From positions 744,001 to 808,000 of the forward strand of contig JAACMV010000007.1 in NCBI GenBank assembly GCA_010909725.1: 64,000 nucleotides of DNA, in the 5' to 3' direction. The position numbers and the translations under genes were made by a program. Under the pieces are notes generated by a model that saw only the letters and a list, made by a program, of their open reading frames with translations, was not told the DNA's origin and did not search any database. This DNA is from Picochlorum sp. 'celeri'. Its lineage: Eukaryota; Chlorophyta; Trebouxiophyceae. Shown here piece after piece: positions 34,158 to 45,344 of the stretch; position 1 is the first letter of the stretch; each line of letters starts with the position of its first letter.

Positions 34158-34484
34158 TTTTGGCGCTAATATAAGGCACTCTAGTGTATTGTAACGCCGC
34201 AGATATCAAATGCTTCTTTGGATTCCAAAGACACGCGTCTCATTGCCACGATACGGGCACTGATACGGGTTGGTGACCTTTTGAATCGGTATAAATTATT
34301 TATATGACTACTTGTGATGGAGAATCGACAGTATTTGACGACTACCCGAATGCTGTATTCAAATTTTCAATTACGGTAGCTTGTGCAATCATGGATTTGA
34401 CAAGAATACGACACTGTGGCCTTTGCTTGGATGTAAAAGAGCATTCAATTATATGATATCGATGCGTATAATGCTTCATCTGCC
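34158..34484. other. divergent promoter region
   Basis: 327 bp between SMARCD and the oligopeptidase gene starts. Nothing coding was seen. Confidence 0.35.
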
Positions 34485-36814
34485 ATGAAACGGTCGTTGG
34501 TGTCCAGATGTCTATGTTTGGGTCTTGCTGGGAGCAGGAGTAGTCCTGGATACAGGGGGTTACAGTACGATGGATTGCCGTCTTCCACGCATGTGATTGA
34601 CTCAATATCATCCAACAGATGGATTTCCTTCGTCTCAGGAGGGCGTAGTATTAATACTGCTGAGCCTAGGCATGGGAGAGGGTATAGCTCAACTTCCCTG
34701 TCCTCTATGCTTCAGAAGGAAATGGATCGCTTTCGGCAGTATGTCCAAAAGGATACTGGCATACAGTCTTTATCAGATGTATTTTACAATGAGATGATGC
34801 AAAAGGAGCCAGGAGATGAGGATGAAGTGCCCATTCGGGCTGGGGATTTTTTGTACACTGTGGTGTTGGAGAATGGGTTTCCATCAATTTATCGTGCATC
34901 TGCCATTTCTGGGAGCGTTGAACCAGAGCTTGTGCTTCGCACAGAGGATATTGCGAAACAAAGTGGGAGTAATGCTCTTCATATAGAAGCTGTGCGTCCA
35001 ATGTATATTCTGTGTAGTGTATGAATGGCCAACATAAACTCCAACATTGTGTGCAGCTTAGAATATCGAGGTGTGGGGGATGCATATTACTGGTAGTGCA
35101 CGTGTGCGGAGTTGACAGTCAAGAAGATATCCGTAGAGTATATATTAGGGATATTAGTAAAAAGAACACGATCCATCAGCCCCATATGACTGGTGCAATG
35201 AATGCAGAGTATGACAAACATGGCATGGTGTATCTTACATTGCCTGATGCACTGGGTATCCCCAGCAGAGTATACAGGACACGGCCTGCCATGTTTCCAT
35301 CAGATGGTACTGAAATGAATCGTCTCGAACTCGTATATGAAGACATGGATCCCCAGAATTTTGTCGGCATTCAGAGAACAAAGGATTGGGAGTATGTGTG
35401 TATCAACTCAAACTCCAAAACAAGCTCAGAGGTTCACCTTGTATACGATGATGGAGAATTGTTGCGAGTAAAAGAACGCACAAGGGGCATTGAGTATTTT
35501 GTCGAGCATGCACATGGTCATCTTGTCGTGTCTAGCAATCATCGCCACGGAGTGGAGCATGAGATCTTTGTATCAAAGTTGAGTCAAGATGCAGAGGGGA
35601 TTTTGCATGCTGGGGAATGGGCCTTGGTGTATTCGCCAGACACTAAATCGTCAATTTCCGATATGATGGTCAATCGTAATGCCATCACACTGCTAGAACG
35701 GGTATTTCCTGGAATCCCCCGTGTTCGGGTGCTTCCTATTGATATGCATGGGGATGCCATGGTTGCACAGGAGCCATACACAGTTCCACTACCAGACTGG
35801 GCGATAGATACTCGTTTTGGACCTAATGAAAACTATGCGACGGATAAAATCCAATTCGAGTTGCAATCTCCAATTCTCCCGCAGGTTCAGGTTGAGTGGG
35901 ATGCTCTGGGGAAGCAGCTGTACAGTAGTAGTGCCCAAGAGCATGTCATGCAAGAATATCAGCAGATCCTAGATAACTATTCTGTCACACGAGTTGCATT
36001 GAATACATCGGATGAGAATGTTTCAATTCCCCTGACCATTGCGTACAAGCATGATGCAACAAACCCAAGTAAGTGCCTCTTCATCTCTTATGCAGCCTAT
36101 GGAGAAAATGTGGACATGTCATATCAAAGTTACTTATTTCCACTCATGGATAGAGGATGGAAAATTATATTTATTCATGCTCGGGGTGGAGGAGAGCTTG
36201 GATGTGCATGGCATCATGCAGGAAGGGTGCCATTCAAAGCAAACAGTGAAAAGGATATCATATCGGCCATTACAACAATGGTTCACGAAGGTGAATTGCT
36301 GTCATATATTTCAATGCTTCGTGATATGACGATACTAAATAAAACATACTATGCAGGTATCGCACTTCCAGGACACGTCGCAGCAATGACCCACAGTGCT
36401 GGTGCAATTCCAATCTGTTCAGCCCTCAACAAAAAACCTGGTCTCGTGAATGCAGTTGTCATGGACTCTCCGTTTGTCGACGTCTTCGGAGCAATGTCTA
36501 ACCCAGATCATGCATTGACTGAGCATGAATACGAGGAGTTTGGCAACCCCGATAGAGACAATGTCAAAGCGATTTGCCCAACCTCTGGAATTCAGCACCA
36601 TGAGTATCCGCACATGTTGATTGCAATAGGACGTCAGGACCACCAGGTACCCATTGAGGGGACGCTGTCGTATATTTCAAAGATTCGAAGGGCGAATCAG
36701 AATCGGATCTTTCTATGGCCACACGCATTCCATGGCCACATGCCCACGCACGATGAAAAACTAAGAGTCAAGGCCATGCAATGTGCATTCCTTGAAACAT
36801 CTGTTGCAGTTTAA
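34485..36814 (+). CDS. prolyl-oligopeptidase family protease (oligopeptidase B-like), organellar
   Basis: Three exons (34485-34991, 35057-36290, 36357-36814) give 732 aa. The intron-1 donor was chosen as GTGCGT because it yields ALRISRCGGCILLVVHV, the first propeller blade; intron 2 (66 bp, stop-free) is removed because family spacing demands VHEG-15 residues-HSAG. The ~60-residue N-terminus looks like an organelle targeting sequence. Beta-propeller, then hydrolase: IHARGGGELGCAWH, Ser in THSAGA (family RSAGG), Asp in GRQDHQVP, His in PHAFHGHMP. It hydrolyses short peptides, typically after basic residues. In plants such enzymes help degrade targeting peptides. Confidence 0.88.
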
Positions 36815-37505
36815 AAGTAGGCATCCCCACCTCCATCATCATCAGGATCATCATATTCTTCATCGTCGTCGTACTGTTGAAATGGATCGTCATCATTACC
36901 AAACACATCATCTTCGTCATACCCATCCTCCCGTTCATCCTCACCAGCATGATCCTTCCCTTCAACCAGCAATGCATCATCACCACCAGCTAGAGGAGCT
37001 TGTCCTTCCCGACGGGCAAGCTCTTCAATACGTGTTAAACTTATATCTATATTTACCCGTCTTGGGCTACTCAGCATTCCTTTGCTCTTTCCCGTGTCTT
37101 TTGCCCCAGTTAGTTGCCACAACAGCTCCTTTGGAACATACCCCTCAAAGCCCCCTTGAATCACCGACATGAAAGACTCTTTTCCATGCTGAACATCGGC
37201 ATCGCTATCCGAAGGTATATAAAAGCATGAATTTTGATACATACTATTCACAGAACTCAGTGTTTTGATCATATCATCCCTTTGTTCCAACATGTGCTCA
37301 CTTGGCAAGTCTGGCAGCACCACGTCAGCCTACAAGCATCAGAATGCCATTAATTCATGCATTAATCGACTCAATTTGCATTGATACGTACTGGGTACAA
37401 CGAAGGAGGACCATTCAGCAACTCCTCAGGTGGGAGAGCATTACCGTCGTCATCTCGTGCTATTGGTTTGGGCCCGGAAGGCCCTCTACCTCTTCCCCTA
37501 TTCAT
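36811..37505 (-). CDS. RNA polymerase III subunit RPC7 (Rpc31)-like
   Basis: Exon 1 is 37392-37505 (MNRGRGRGPSGPKPI) and exon 2 is 36811-37329; intron 62 bp; 210 aa. The RGRG-rich start and the PPSLYPADVVLPDLPS motif match the RPC7/Rpc31 N-terminus. The C-terminus is strongly acidic (DEDDVFGNDDDPFQQYDDDEEYDD), as in the family. Known role: part of the RPC3-6-7 heterotrimer for Pol III initiation. Its 3' end overlaps the convergent oligopeptidase stop by 4 bp. Confidence 0.82.
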
Positions 37506-37796
37506 TAAATATGTGTGTTGTAATGGTATTGTCTATTTAAACAAATCTAACGATCGATCCATCCAGCCTATTCTTGTGAACTTTTCAAATGCATGGGCTT
37601 GTTGACATGCGTTTCGTTGAGAAAAGATTCTGTACTCTTTCTATTCAAGTATTCTTCATCGGAGATATTACTTCATAACAACAGCAACAGCAATAAAATA
37701 TCATGGACTATGATACGGCAGTCCTCTTTTCGAAATTCGTCATAATTTGTTTCATTCCCAGCAGCAGATCTCCATCTCTAGATGGCAATGATGATC

Positions 37797-38877
37797 TCAT
37801 TGGACAATCTCTGGCATAGCCTCCTCTGTGCTGTCAATGCCACCTCTCACAAAGACAAATGCCAAAACAGCACCGATAAAGCACAAAAAGATACCCAATG
37901 CACCGAGAATTGGTGAAGGCACAGCAGTGCTTACAGATTTCCAAGCTGTCACATATGACCACAGCAACCAGGCACCAGCACTGGCAATCCCACCAACAAA
38001 GAGTGTCACGAGTAATTTACCAAGGAAACTCGTCTTTTGAAGACCAAATTGCTCCATGCCAGCCTCTTCTGATGAACCCCCTCGAGTAAACACAAAGAGA
38101 GATCCTCTGCTGCCCTTGCCAATCCTCACGTCATCATCCACATAGGTTGTTTTCAACACAACGGCACTCTTTGGCCCAATCTTTGCATAGATACCGAATG
38201 GTAATGCTAGTACAGGTGGATCAAAAAACACCTTGGCCGTGTCTGCCGCATCCTCCTCGCCATCTGGCACAACAGGCAATAGCTTGCCTCGAAGCCCAAC
38301 AGAGCATGGAATGCACCCAAATATCCTCAGATCGACTTTATTCACAACAATATCTGGTTTGAAGACACTCTGATATAAACCTACGGTTTTTGAACAAAAA
38401 TCGTCCCAAGCCAGTACGAAAGCGTCCACCGGCTGGCTGTCCAGGCTGGGTGCCTCCCATGCTGACATAGGCCACATTATAATTCCCAAAGACACGCTCA
38501 TCTTCAAGCGGCCTCGTCCCTTTCCCAACCTCCTCCAGTGAATTCAACACATCGTGAACAGCATCTTTATCCGCGACAGTATCTGCAGACCCATCAGGTG
38601 CCTCTGTACCCACCAGATCCAACAGCCGCTCCACCATGGCTCGGCCATCTCCCACAGATACAGACGAAGAGAAAGAGGGGGTCGTTGCGGTGTTTCGACT
38701 CTCACCAACTCTTTCAAAGACGGTATCAGGCGCATGAAAATGCTTGCGATGATATCCAAGCACGGGTCTCGGCGTCGAGACGAAGAAGGGTCTTTTACAA
38801 CTCACCCCACGACAAGTAGTGCCATACCTTGCAGTACCACTCATCATACTGCATTTCACCATACTCTTAGAATTCAT
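37797..38877 (-). CDS. plastid PAP/fibrillin-like membrane protein, split by a one-base frameshift
   Basis: Two overlapping frames encode one protein. Frame A (from ATG 38877, stop 38338) has a transit-peptide-like N-terminus and the motif GNYNVAYVSMG...GQPAGGRFRTGLGRFLFK. Frame B (to 37797) continues it: TVGLYQSVFKPDIVVNKVDLRIFG, SVGLRGKLLPV, RIGKGSRGSLFVFTRGG, then two membrane helices. The change is +1 at the A5 run (T5 on plus strand, 38387-38391): one A fewer would give uninterrupted reading. Plastid lipid-associated (fibrillin) proteins of algae and plants share this core. The cause may be an assembly homopolymer error, a recent null allele or +1 recoding. The span is annotated as one broken gene. 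Confidence 0.72.
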
Positions 38878-39211
38878 GATATTTTAGATGAAGATTAAAT
38901 TGTTTCATCGTGATTCCTGCGACGGATGGATCTATCTAGATTGAATCTGCGCGCAGATTGGATGATGTTGGGTGACGTGTCTGTAAATCCAAACTTTTGG
39001 ATTGTTTCACGCATCGGATGATGACAGTCATTACCTCAATCGGCCAATGGCATACTCGTATAAATTTAGTAAACGTACATGCATGGAGAATCGATCATGC
39101 ATGATGCCATCGTATGAGTGACGTCAAGAGAATTGTGAAACCTGGGCATCTCATGTAACAAACAACTCTGAGAGTTATTGATAGAGTATTGCCATGAGAT
39201 AGAGCATATAG
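38878..39211. other. divergent promoter region
   Basis: 334 bp between the fibrillin-like gene and the ABCI12 gene starts. No gene was seen. Confidence 0.35.
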
Positions 39212-40285
39212 ATGACAATGAATATTGCAATTAATGGGTCAAAGAAGGCAATGGCCCTGCGATCCTTCCATGGTAGCGTAGACGGCCTGCGTGCGTTACG
39301 CCTGCCTGTGGCGGGAACAACTCGAACAAGGCGTACCACTCGGGTACATGCCTCAGGGAAGGCATCGGAGCGCATCATGACATCTTTATTAACCATGTCA
39401 TCGGTGCCGTATACCTCATATGTGCCAAGGCCTCGAACATTCCTGCACAATGTGGTGCCAGAGATCAAGCTCGTATGGGTCTTGGGGATGCTCTTCATCG
39501 TGGCACAGGCATCGAGCAGCGAGTTTCGACTCGCCATGGCGGCCATGATTGGAGCAATTACTGTTATATCATTTCCCAAAAGAATATGGAAGCCGCAGCT
39601 AGTTCGGGTACTGGCGGTATCGGCCTTTGTATGCCTTTTGACTGCCTGTGGATCAGATGGTGTGCCACCAGTCGTGAGTGGGGGCAGAGCTCCTCCCCTT
39701 CAACAACAGGTGTACACGGATTTACAGGGACTATATCCTTCCTATAGATACACAATTCTTAATCTAGGGATATGCAGCATTACAAAGAGGAGCTTGGCAT
39801 TGGCCATCACGCTGTTTTCTCTCACATGTATAACTCTGCAATCAGCCAGTATATGCCTCGTGACCACCCCTCCAGAGGCAATGGCTCTCGCGTTGAAGCG
39901 CTTCTTGTCTCCTCTCGGGTGGATTGGTTTTCCAGTGCATCGAATGTATATTATGTTACTGTTGTCCCTGCGATTCCTCGCCACTGTGTTTGAGGAAATG
40001 AGGAATCTCATCCTGGCATTGGCATCCAGAGGTGTAGACTGGTCCCAAATGGGAGGTGTTGGAACTCTTAGTCTGCTTGTGCGACTAGGCACAAGGCTCT
40101 TTCGGGTGCTATTTCGAAAAAGTGAGGCAATCACGGACGCTATGCTGAGCAGAGGGTTCCGCGATCCGTCTCAACACATCATTTATACCACAAGGGATGC
40201 CCATGGGCTCCTGCAGATGATTGCTGTGAATTCTTTGGCCGTGATTGTCTTTGCTCTATGTTTCGCGTGTTCATATGCAATGTGA
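39212..40285 (+). CDS. plastid ECF-type transporter T component (ABCI12/CbiQ-EcfT family)
   Basis: Intronless, 357 aa, ATG start. An Arg/Thr/Ala-rich N-terminus (~50 aa) is a likely plastid transit peptide. The core has the EcfT pattern: several hydrophobic spans, TTPPEAMALALKRFLSPLGW, and the two Ala-Arg-Gly coupling motifs that contact the ATPases (ALASRGVDW and AMLSRGFRD). It is orthologous in appearance to plant ABCI12, predicted to energise vitamin or metal uptake across the plastid envelope with ABCI10/11. Confidence 0.9.
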   Translation: MTMNIAINGSKKAMALRSFHGSVDGLRALRLPVAGTTRTRRTTRVHASGKASERIMTSLLTMSSVPYTSYVPRPRTFLHNVVPEIKLVWVLGMLFIVAQASSSEFRLAMAAMIGAITVISFPKRIWKPQLVRVLAVSAFVCLLTACGSDGVPPVVSGGRAPPLQQQVYTDLQGLYPSYRYTILNLGICSITKRSLALAITLFSLTCITLQSASICLVTTPPEAMALALKRFLSPLGWIGFPVHRMYIMLLLSLRFLATVFEEMRNLILALASRGVDWSQMGGVGTLSLLVRLGTRLFRVLFRKSEAITDAMLSRGFRDPSQHIIYTTRDAHGLLQMIAVNSLAVIVFALCFACSYAM

Positions 40286-40798
40286 CAGTATCATACGGTG
40301 ACGATAATCCTGGAAGTATGAGCCAGCGTCACTGATGTCACGTCAGCACGAGGTTCATTCTCCACAACAAGGGGCTGACGGTGAATGGTGGGATTGGAAG
40401 TCTCCAACGTCGATTCGTCGGTCGACCCACTTGTGCGACCGTGTCATGATCATGGTAGGATTGGCGTCATGCATCACGCTATACCTATATATATGCCACA
40501 CAGTTGTGTACGGGAATATGGAAAATTTGTTGCAAACTCGGCTTGTACTGTGCTTTCAATGTCTATATGAAGAGAATTATTGCATAATTCTACGATTTAC
40601 TGGCCAGAGGAGGGTGCTTCACGCTACACTTCTCGGGCGCTTTTGTAGGTGGATTTGTCCAACCCTTGTTGTAGGATAGAGCATTTGATTTTTCATACAT
40701 ACATATTTGAAATATTGAGAAAAGTATTGGGTATAGGCTTTATCGTAGGCAAACGACGTCGGCAGCAGTGCGAACGAGACATCCAAAGTATAGGACCC
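40286..40798. other. intergenic
   Basis: 513 bp between ABCI12 and the first SnRK2-like kinase. Open frames here lack an ATG or coding character; no RNA gene was recognised. Confidence 0.35.
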
Positions 40799-41895
40799 AT
40801 GGATACGAGCACGGCTCCGGAATTCCTGTATGGCAAACATAAATACCAATGTGTACGTAAAACCTATTTCATGAATGATACAAGGGGTGCATGGATGATA
40901 TTTCTACGCTCTCTCTGCTGCAGGTAAGAAGGTTGAACAGCGGAACCTTTGGGTTCGTGAAGATGGCTATTGATCTTGATACTGGTAAGCAGGTGGCTGT
41001 GAAATTTCTTGACAGAGGGGAGAAGATATCCAAGTATGTGGAGAGGGAGATTTTGAACCACAGGAGATTGGTGCATCCGCATATTGTCAGGTTTCGGGAA
41101 ATTTTGCTGACAGAGTATCATCTCTGCATTATCATGGAATACGCAGCTGGCGGGGACATGTTTGATTATGTGTTGAAACGTGGTGGATTGGCTGAGAAGG
41201 AAGCGAGGTGGTTTTTCCAGCAACTGATTGTTGCTACAGACTTTATGCATCGCATGGGGGTTGCCAACAGAGATATCAAATTGGAGAATACACTGTTGGA
41301 TTCGAGCCCCAAACCATTGATCAAGTTGTGTGATTTTGGATATTCCAAGCATGAAAAATTTCAAAGTGCGCCTGGGTCTCGTGTAGGGACGCCGGCGTAT
41401 TTGGCGCCAGAGGTGATTCTGACGACCAAGGGCGGCACGTATGACGGCAAGATGGCTGATATTTGGTCCTGTGGGGTGATGCTCTATGTCATGTTGTTGG
41501 GCTCATATCCGTTCGAGAGGATTGAAGACAAACATTCTCCGAATCGATTACAACATATGATTCAACGAATTCTCAAAGTGGACTATGAATTGCCCGACTC
41601 TCTCAAAAGGTCAGAAGATTTGTGTGATTTGCTGGGCAAAATGTTGGTGTCAGACCCAGAGGAGAGGATTCGGCTGGAGGAGATTTACAACCACCCGTGG
41701 TTTAATAAAGACTTGCCTCGAGGAGTGAAAGAAATGAATGATAGAATTACAGCACCGTTGGGAGGCTATCAAACCGAAGAGGAAATACAACACTTGCTGA
41801 GCCAAGCAAGTGACATCCCCAAGGAGAGTGGACATTCCACAGGAACCCAATGGAGTAACAGTCGCATTGATGCCATGTTGTCTAGTCAGCAGTGA
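40799..41895 (+). CDS. SnRK2-like Ser/Thr kinase, copy A
   Basis: Exon 1 is 40799-40852 (MDTSTAPEFLYGKHKYQC) and exon 2 is 40924-41895; 71-bp intron; 341 aa. Joined reading KYQCVRRLNSGTFGFV matches the SnRK2 P-loop. Lys in VAVKFLDRGEK, DFG in KLCDFGYSK and APE in TPAYLAPEV are intact, and the activation loop resembles SnRK2 (SAPGSRVGTPAYLAPE). The catalytic HRD is NRD (GVANRDIKLENTLLDSS). The C-terminus has an SnRK2-box-like helix (TEEEIQHLLSQASDIP) but no acidic ABA box. The VTE4 gene separates it from copy B. Confidence 0.9.
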
Positions 41896-41919
41896 TGTAC
41901 TATAGCGAAGAAGAATGAT

Positions 41920-42966
41920 TCATTTTGGTTTTGTACCCGTGATTAAAACAAACCGCACCAAACCTGTCTGCAAGCCTTTCGCCATGAGCGGCATGACAAA
42001 CGCCCCTCGCAGTGTCTTCCATCCGGACTTGAGCAGTCCAACCATTCCTTGAATACTCAACGCTGATTTGATGACCTGGCCCCAGAATGGAGCAACTTCC
42101 TTGCTCCAATCTGCTATTCGTATATTCTCCATCCCCTGGGTGTCAAACAGAGACACATAGTCATCAACACTGCACCACTGTGGCAGATAGTATGCATCAC
42201 ATATTTGATCCAACAGGGTGGTTTCTTCCGCCGTTAATGTCTCCTCTCCCGGATCCAACACTCTATGACACCATGTGACGATAATCACCCGCCCACCAGG
42301 AGCAGCAACCCTGATAAGCTCGTCGACAAACCGCTTCTTATTTGGCATGTGTTCTCCGCTTTCCAAAGACCATACCAAATCAAACGTATTGTCCTCAAAG
42401 GGCTGATCCAACGCATCCGCCACACGTAACTCTACCTCGGATCCTAGTCCCTGTGATTTGGATATTTCATTACCTCGACGAGCTTGGTATGGACTTAGCG
42501 TGATACCTTGTGCTGTGCACCCATATTTCTTTGCAATATGCCTCGAGCTCCCTCCCAGACCACAACCCACATCAACCATGGACTTGACAGATTCCACCCC
42601 AGCCCAGGACAACACGTTATCAATCATATCAACCTGAGCTTGCATATTACTCTTCTTCCTCGTCTGCTGTTCCTGTCCTTGGTCATCATCAGAGACATCG
42701 TAGTATCCATGGTGAAGATGATCTCCCCACATGTCTTCCCATAGGGCTGTGGAAGAATCGTAGAATGCAGCGATACCCTTGTTTAAAACATCCCTACTAC
42801 GCTGAGGCAACTGACCACTACGTTGGACTTCCTCATACTCTTTAGAAGAAGCATAGCATCGGAATCTCTGAATTCTCCAACCACGAGAGGGACAGACAAT
42901 GTGGCGTTGATCTTGGTTGGTCCTCTTGGCATTCAAAGCCCTTTGCTGCCCAGCAAAGGTTGTCAT
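41920..42966 (-). CDS. VTE4: gamma-tocopherol C-methyltransferase (VTE4-like)
   Basis: 348 aa from the ATG at 42966; the open frame extends 21 nt upstream to a non-ATG. The first ~50 residues are an Arg/Gln-rich plastid transit-type segment. The enzyme starts near IAAFYDSSTALWEDMWGDHLHHGYY and shows the SAM motif MVDVGCGLGGSSRHIAKKYG, then GITLSPYQARRG and SLESGEHMPNKKRF, all diagnostic of tocopherol methyltransferases. It methylates gamma- to alpha-tocopherol in the plastid. It lies between the two SnRK2-like kinases and converges closely on copy A (24 bp). Confidence 0.92.
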   Translation of the reverse strand: MTTFAGQQRALNAKRTNQDQRHIVCPSRGWRIQRFRCYASSKEYEEVQRSGQLPQRSRDVLNKGIAAFYDSSTALWEDMWGDHLHHGYYDVSDDDQGQEQQTRKKSNMQAQVDMIDNVLSWAGVESVKSMVDVGCGLGGSSRHIAKKYGCTAQGITLSPYQARRGNEISKSQGLGSEVELRVADALDQPFEDNTFDLVWSLESGEHMPNKKRFVDELIRVAAPGGRVIIVTWCHRVLDPGEETLTAEETTLLDQICDAYYLPQWCSVDDYVSLFDTQGMENIRIADWSKEVAPFWGQVIKSALSIQGMVGLLKSGWKTLRGAFVMPLMAKGLQTGLVRFVLITGTKPK

Positions 42967-43156
42967 TGTTCTTTTTACTATAATCAAAACATGGGGACTG
43001 ATCAGTGTCGATCAAGTACCACGGAGATTCTTGGATGTGACACTGTCTCTTCGTAAATAAATACTATAAATACCACGTGTCATCCGCGTCATGAGTGTGG
43101 GTCGATCTACCATGGCGATCTAATACTTATTATGTTCATATAATGCAATTTACAGT

Positions 43157-44333
43157 ATGACTGGGCAGTCTCGGCAAGGAAATGGGCACAGCAGTGGTGC
43201 TACCCAAGGAGATCCTCTCCATGGGCACGACACCTACAAAAAGGTGTGTTTGGGCTATAGATGGGCATGCTATGTACATGAATGATTATGGTTATATATT
43301 TGGTGTACAGATACGAGAGTTGAATAGGGGAGCATATGGTTTAGTGGTCTTGGCCGAGGACAGGCATACTAGGGAAAAGTTTGCTTTGAAATTCATTGAA
43401 CGAGGTCCACGGAGTGTGAGTCGATATGTTCACAGAGAAATTGTGAATCATATGAAACTGAGGCATCCTCACGTCATCTCCCTTAGAGAGGTCTTTCTGA
43501 CCCAGCAGCACTTGGTCTTGGTGATGGAATATGCCCCAGGGGGTGATTTGTTCTCCCTGGTGCAGAGTCAGAAAGGGCTCTCTGAAGACGATGCTCGATG
43601 GTTCTTTCAACAGATTGTGATAGCGATTGATTATTGCCATCAACTCGGCGTGTGTAGTAGAGATATTAAGTTGGAAAATACGCTGTTAGATAGCAGTCCG
43701 AGGCCATTGGTCAAGCTCTGCGATTTTGGGTTTTCTAAAGATGCGAATTACCATAGTGCTCCGACGTCTCGGGTAGGTACCCCGGCTTATTTAGCGCCTG
43801 AAGTGATAGCTGCTGGTGAAGGGGCGAAATATTCCGGCACGGCGGCGGATATTTGGAGTCTTGGAGTTTTGTTGTATGTCATGCTCTGTGGGGCATATCC
43901 ATTTCGAAGAAAAGAGGATGATGCAAAGAACTCTGCAGCGAAAATGGATGCATTGCTTCAAAGAATTAAAGCAGTTGATTATTGTTTCCCATCGCACGTC
44001 CGTATTTCCGACGGAGCGAAGGATTTGGTGTGCAGCATGTTGGTTGGGGATCCATCCAAGAGGGCAACGCTGGCAGACATTATGGAACATGAGTGGTTCC
44101 GACAGGGTCTCTCCCCAGAAGTGCTATCATTTAATGAACCATTGGTAGATAAGAGTAAGTCTGAGCCTGTCACGAGAGAGATTGAAGAGGAAATTGCTAG
44201 GATTGTCAAGGAAGCAGAGGATGTTCCAAACGCCCATGTTCCATACATGGAGGATGTGGATGCCATGTTGGACGATGGTGAGGACCAGCATCAGACTGCT
44301 GAACAATTACGACTGATGAATGAGACTGTCTGA
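43157..44333 (+). CDS. SnRK2-like Ser/Thr kinase, copy B
   Basis: Exons 43157-43243 and 43311-44333 (67-bp intron, phase 0) give 369 aa. The join DTYKKIRELNRGAYGLVVLAED supplies the P-loop; VAIK-type Lys is in FALKFIERG, DFG in KLCDFGFSK, APE in TPAYLAPEV. The HRD motif reads SRD (GVCSRDIKLENTLLDSS). The C-terminal regulatory helix is REIEEEIARIVKEAEDVP followed by acidic DVDAMLDDGED, closer to true SnRK2 tails than copy A. Intron position relative to the P-loop is the same as in copy A, so the two are paralogues by duplication. Confidence 0.9.
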
Positions 44334-44451
44334 TGGGATATATTATTTTTGTAAGTAGTAACACGGCGGATACGTACACGAGGCGGAGAGTACAGGTCAT
44401 GGAGAAGAGTTCAAGTAACAGCGACAGTGATTGATAGGCTCGGTTATTACC

Positions 44452-45312
44452 ATGATGCGTACACAATTATTGCATATTAATCATGTGGAATGGCCCAAGG
44501 CTGCGCAGAGGGAACATCGGTACCCTCCTGGAGTGGTGCTGACACATTCTCTCTTTCTGAGAACCACACAAAGAGAAGGAAGGAGAGGGGTGCGTCCATT
44601 ACGGAGTCGAGAACGTGATGACGACAATAGTCCAGATCCATCGAAAAAGAGCAAATTTGTGCGCTTTTCAACACCAACAGAGACCATCCTCAGGGAACGG
44701 TTGAGTTCATTCAGGAAAGAATACAAGGACCCTAACGGAGAATCCGAGGATGCCGTATTAGTAGTGAAGGCATTATCAAACGAGTGGATAGACTCATGTG
44801 CGGATTTGCTGACTGAATCATTTGCAGACAGCATGGGATATATGAGCGTGTATAAAAAGTTTCTGCGGAATCAGATTGGGGAGTATTTGAATAATCATGT
44901 GCGCTTGCTCCCAAAAACTGTCATTTTAGTTGGTATTATTCCTCGATCTGCCATTGATGATGGTCAGGAAGACATTTTGGCAGGTACTGTCGAAATTTCA
45001 TTCACCTCATCAACGAGAACAAAACATCTCACCTTGAACCCACCCCAGGATATGCCATACCTTTGTAACATGGCCGTGCAGCCAGAGCAGCGAGGTAAAG
45101 GATATGGCCGATTGCTTCTTGACGCTGCAGAGCAGCTCATCCTATCAACTGGATACACATGTATCTTCCTTCACGTGAGGCATGCAGATCCACCCGCATT
45201 GTCACTGTATAGAACATCAGGCTTCGTCGAAGAAGGAGAAGATTGGAGCATCATACAGGTATTTGGATTAGACAGGCGGTACCTTATGAGAAAGTCGCTC
45301 GCCAAAAAATGA
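44452..45312 (+). CDS. GNAT-family N-acetyltransferase, probably plastid
   Basis: 286 aa from the ATG at 44452 (upstream open frame has no ATG). A basic ~70-residue N-terminus (RRGVRPLRSRERDD) suggests organelle targeting. The GNAT acetyl-CoA loop is VQPEQRGKGYGRLLLDAAEQL (Q/R-x-x-G-x-G/A), preceded by PYLCNMAV and followed by HVRHADPPALSLYRTSGF. This arrangement matches plastid GNATs of algae and plants (dual lysine and N-terminal acetyltransferases). The substrate is not assignable. Confidence 0.88.
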   Translation: MMRTQLLHINHVEWPKAAQREHRYPPGVVLTHSLFLRTTQREGRRGVRPLRSRERDDDNSPDPSKKSKFVRFSTPTETILRERLSSFRKEYKDPNGESEDAVLVVKALSNEWIDSCADLLTESFADSMGYMSVYKKFLRNQIGEYLNNHVRLLPKTVILVGIIPRSAIDDGQEDILAGTVEISFTSSTRTKHLTLNPPQDMPYLCNMAVQPEQRGKGYGRLLLDAAEQLILSTGYTCIFLHVRHADPPALSLYRTSGFVEEGEDWSIIQVFGLDRRYLMRKSLAKK

Positions 45313-45344
45313 ACATTATTTACAGTGTATTTTAGTTTTAATAC

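Noticed and set aside
36291..36356. Treating the oligopeptidase insert as coding
   Set aside because: The 66-bp segment has GT...TGCAG ends and breaks the fixed spacing before the catalytic Ser motif, so it was modelled as an intron.
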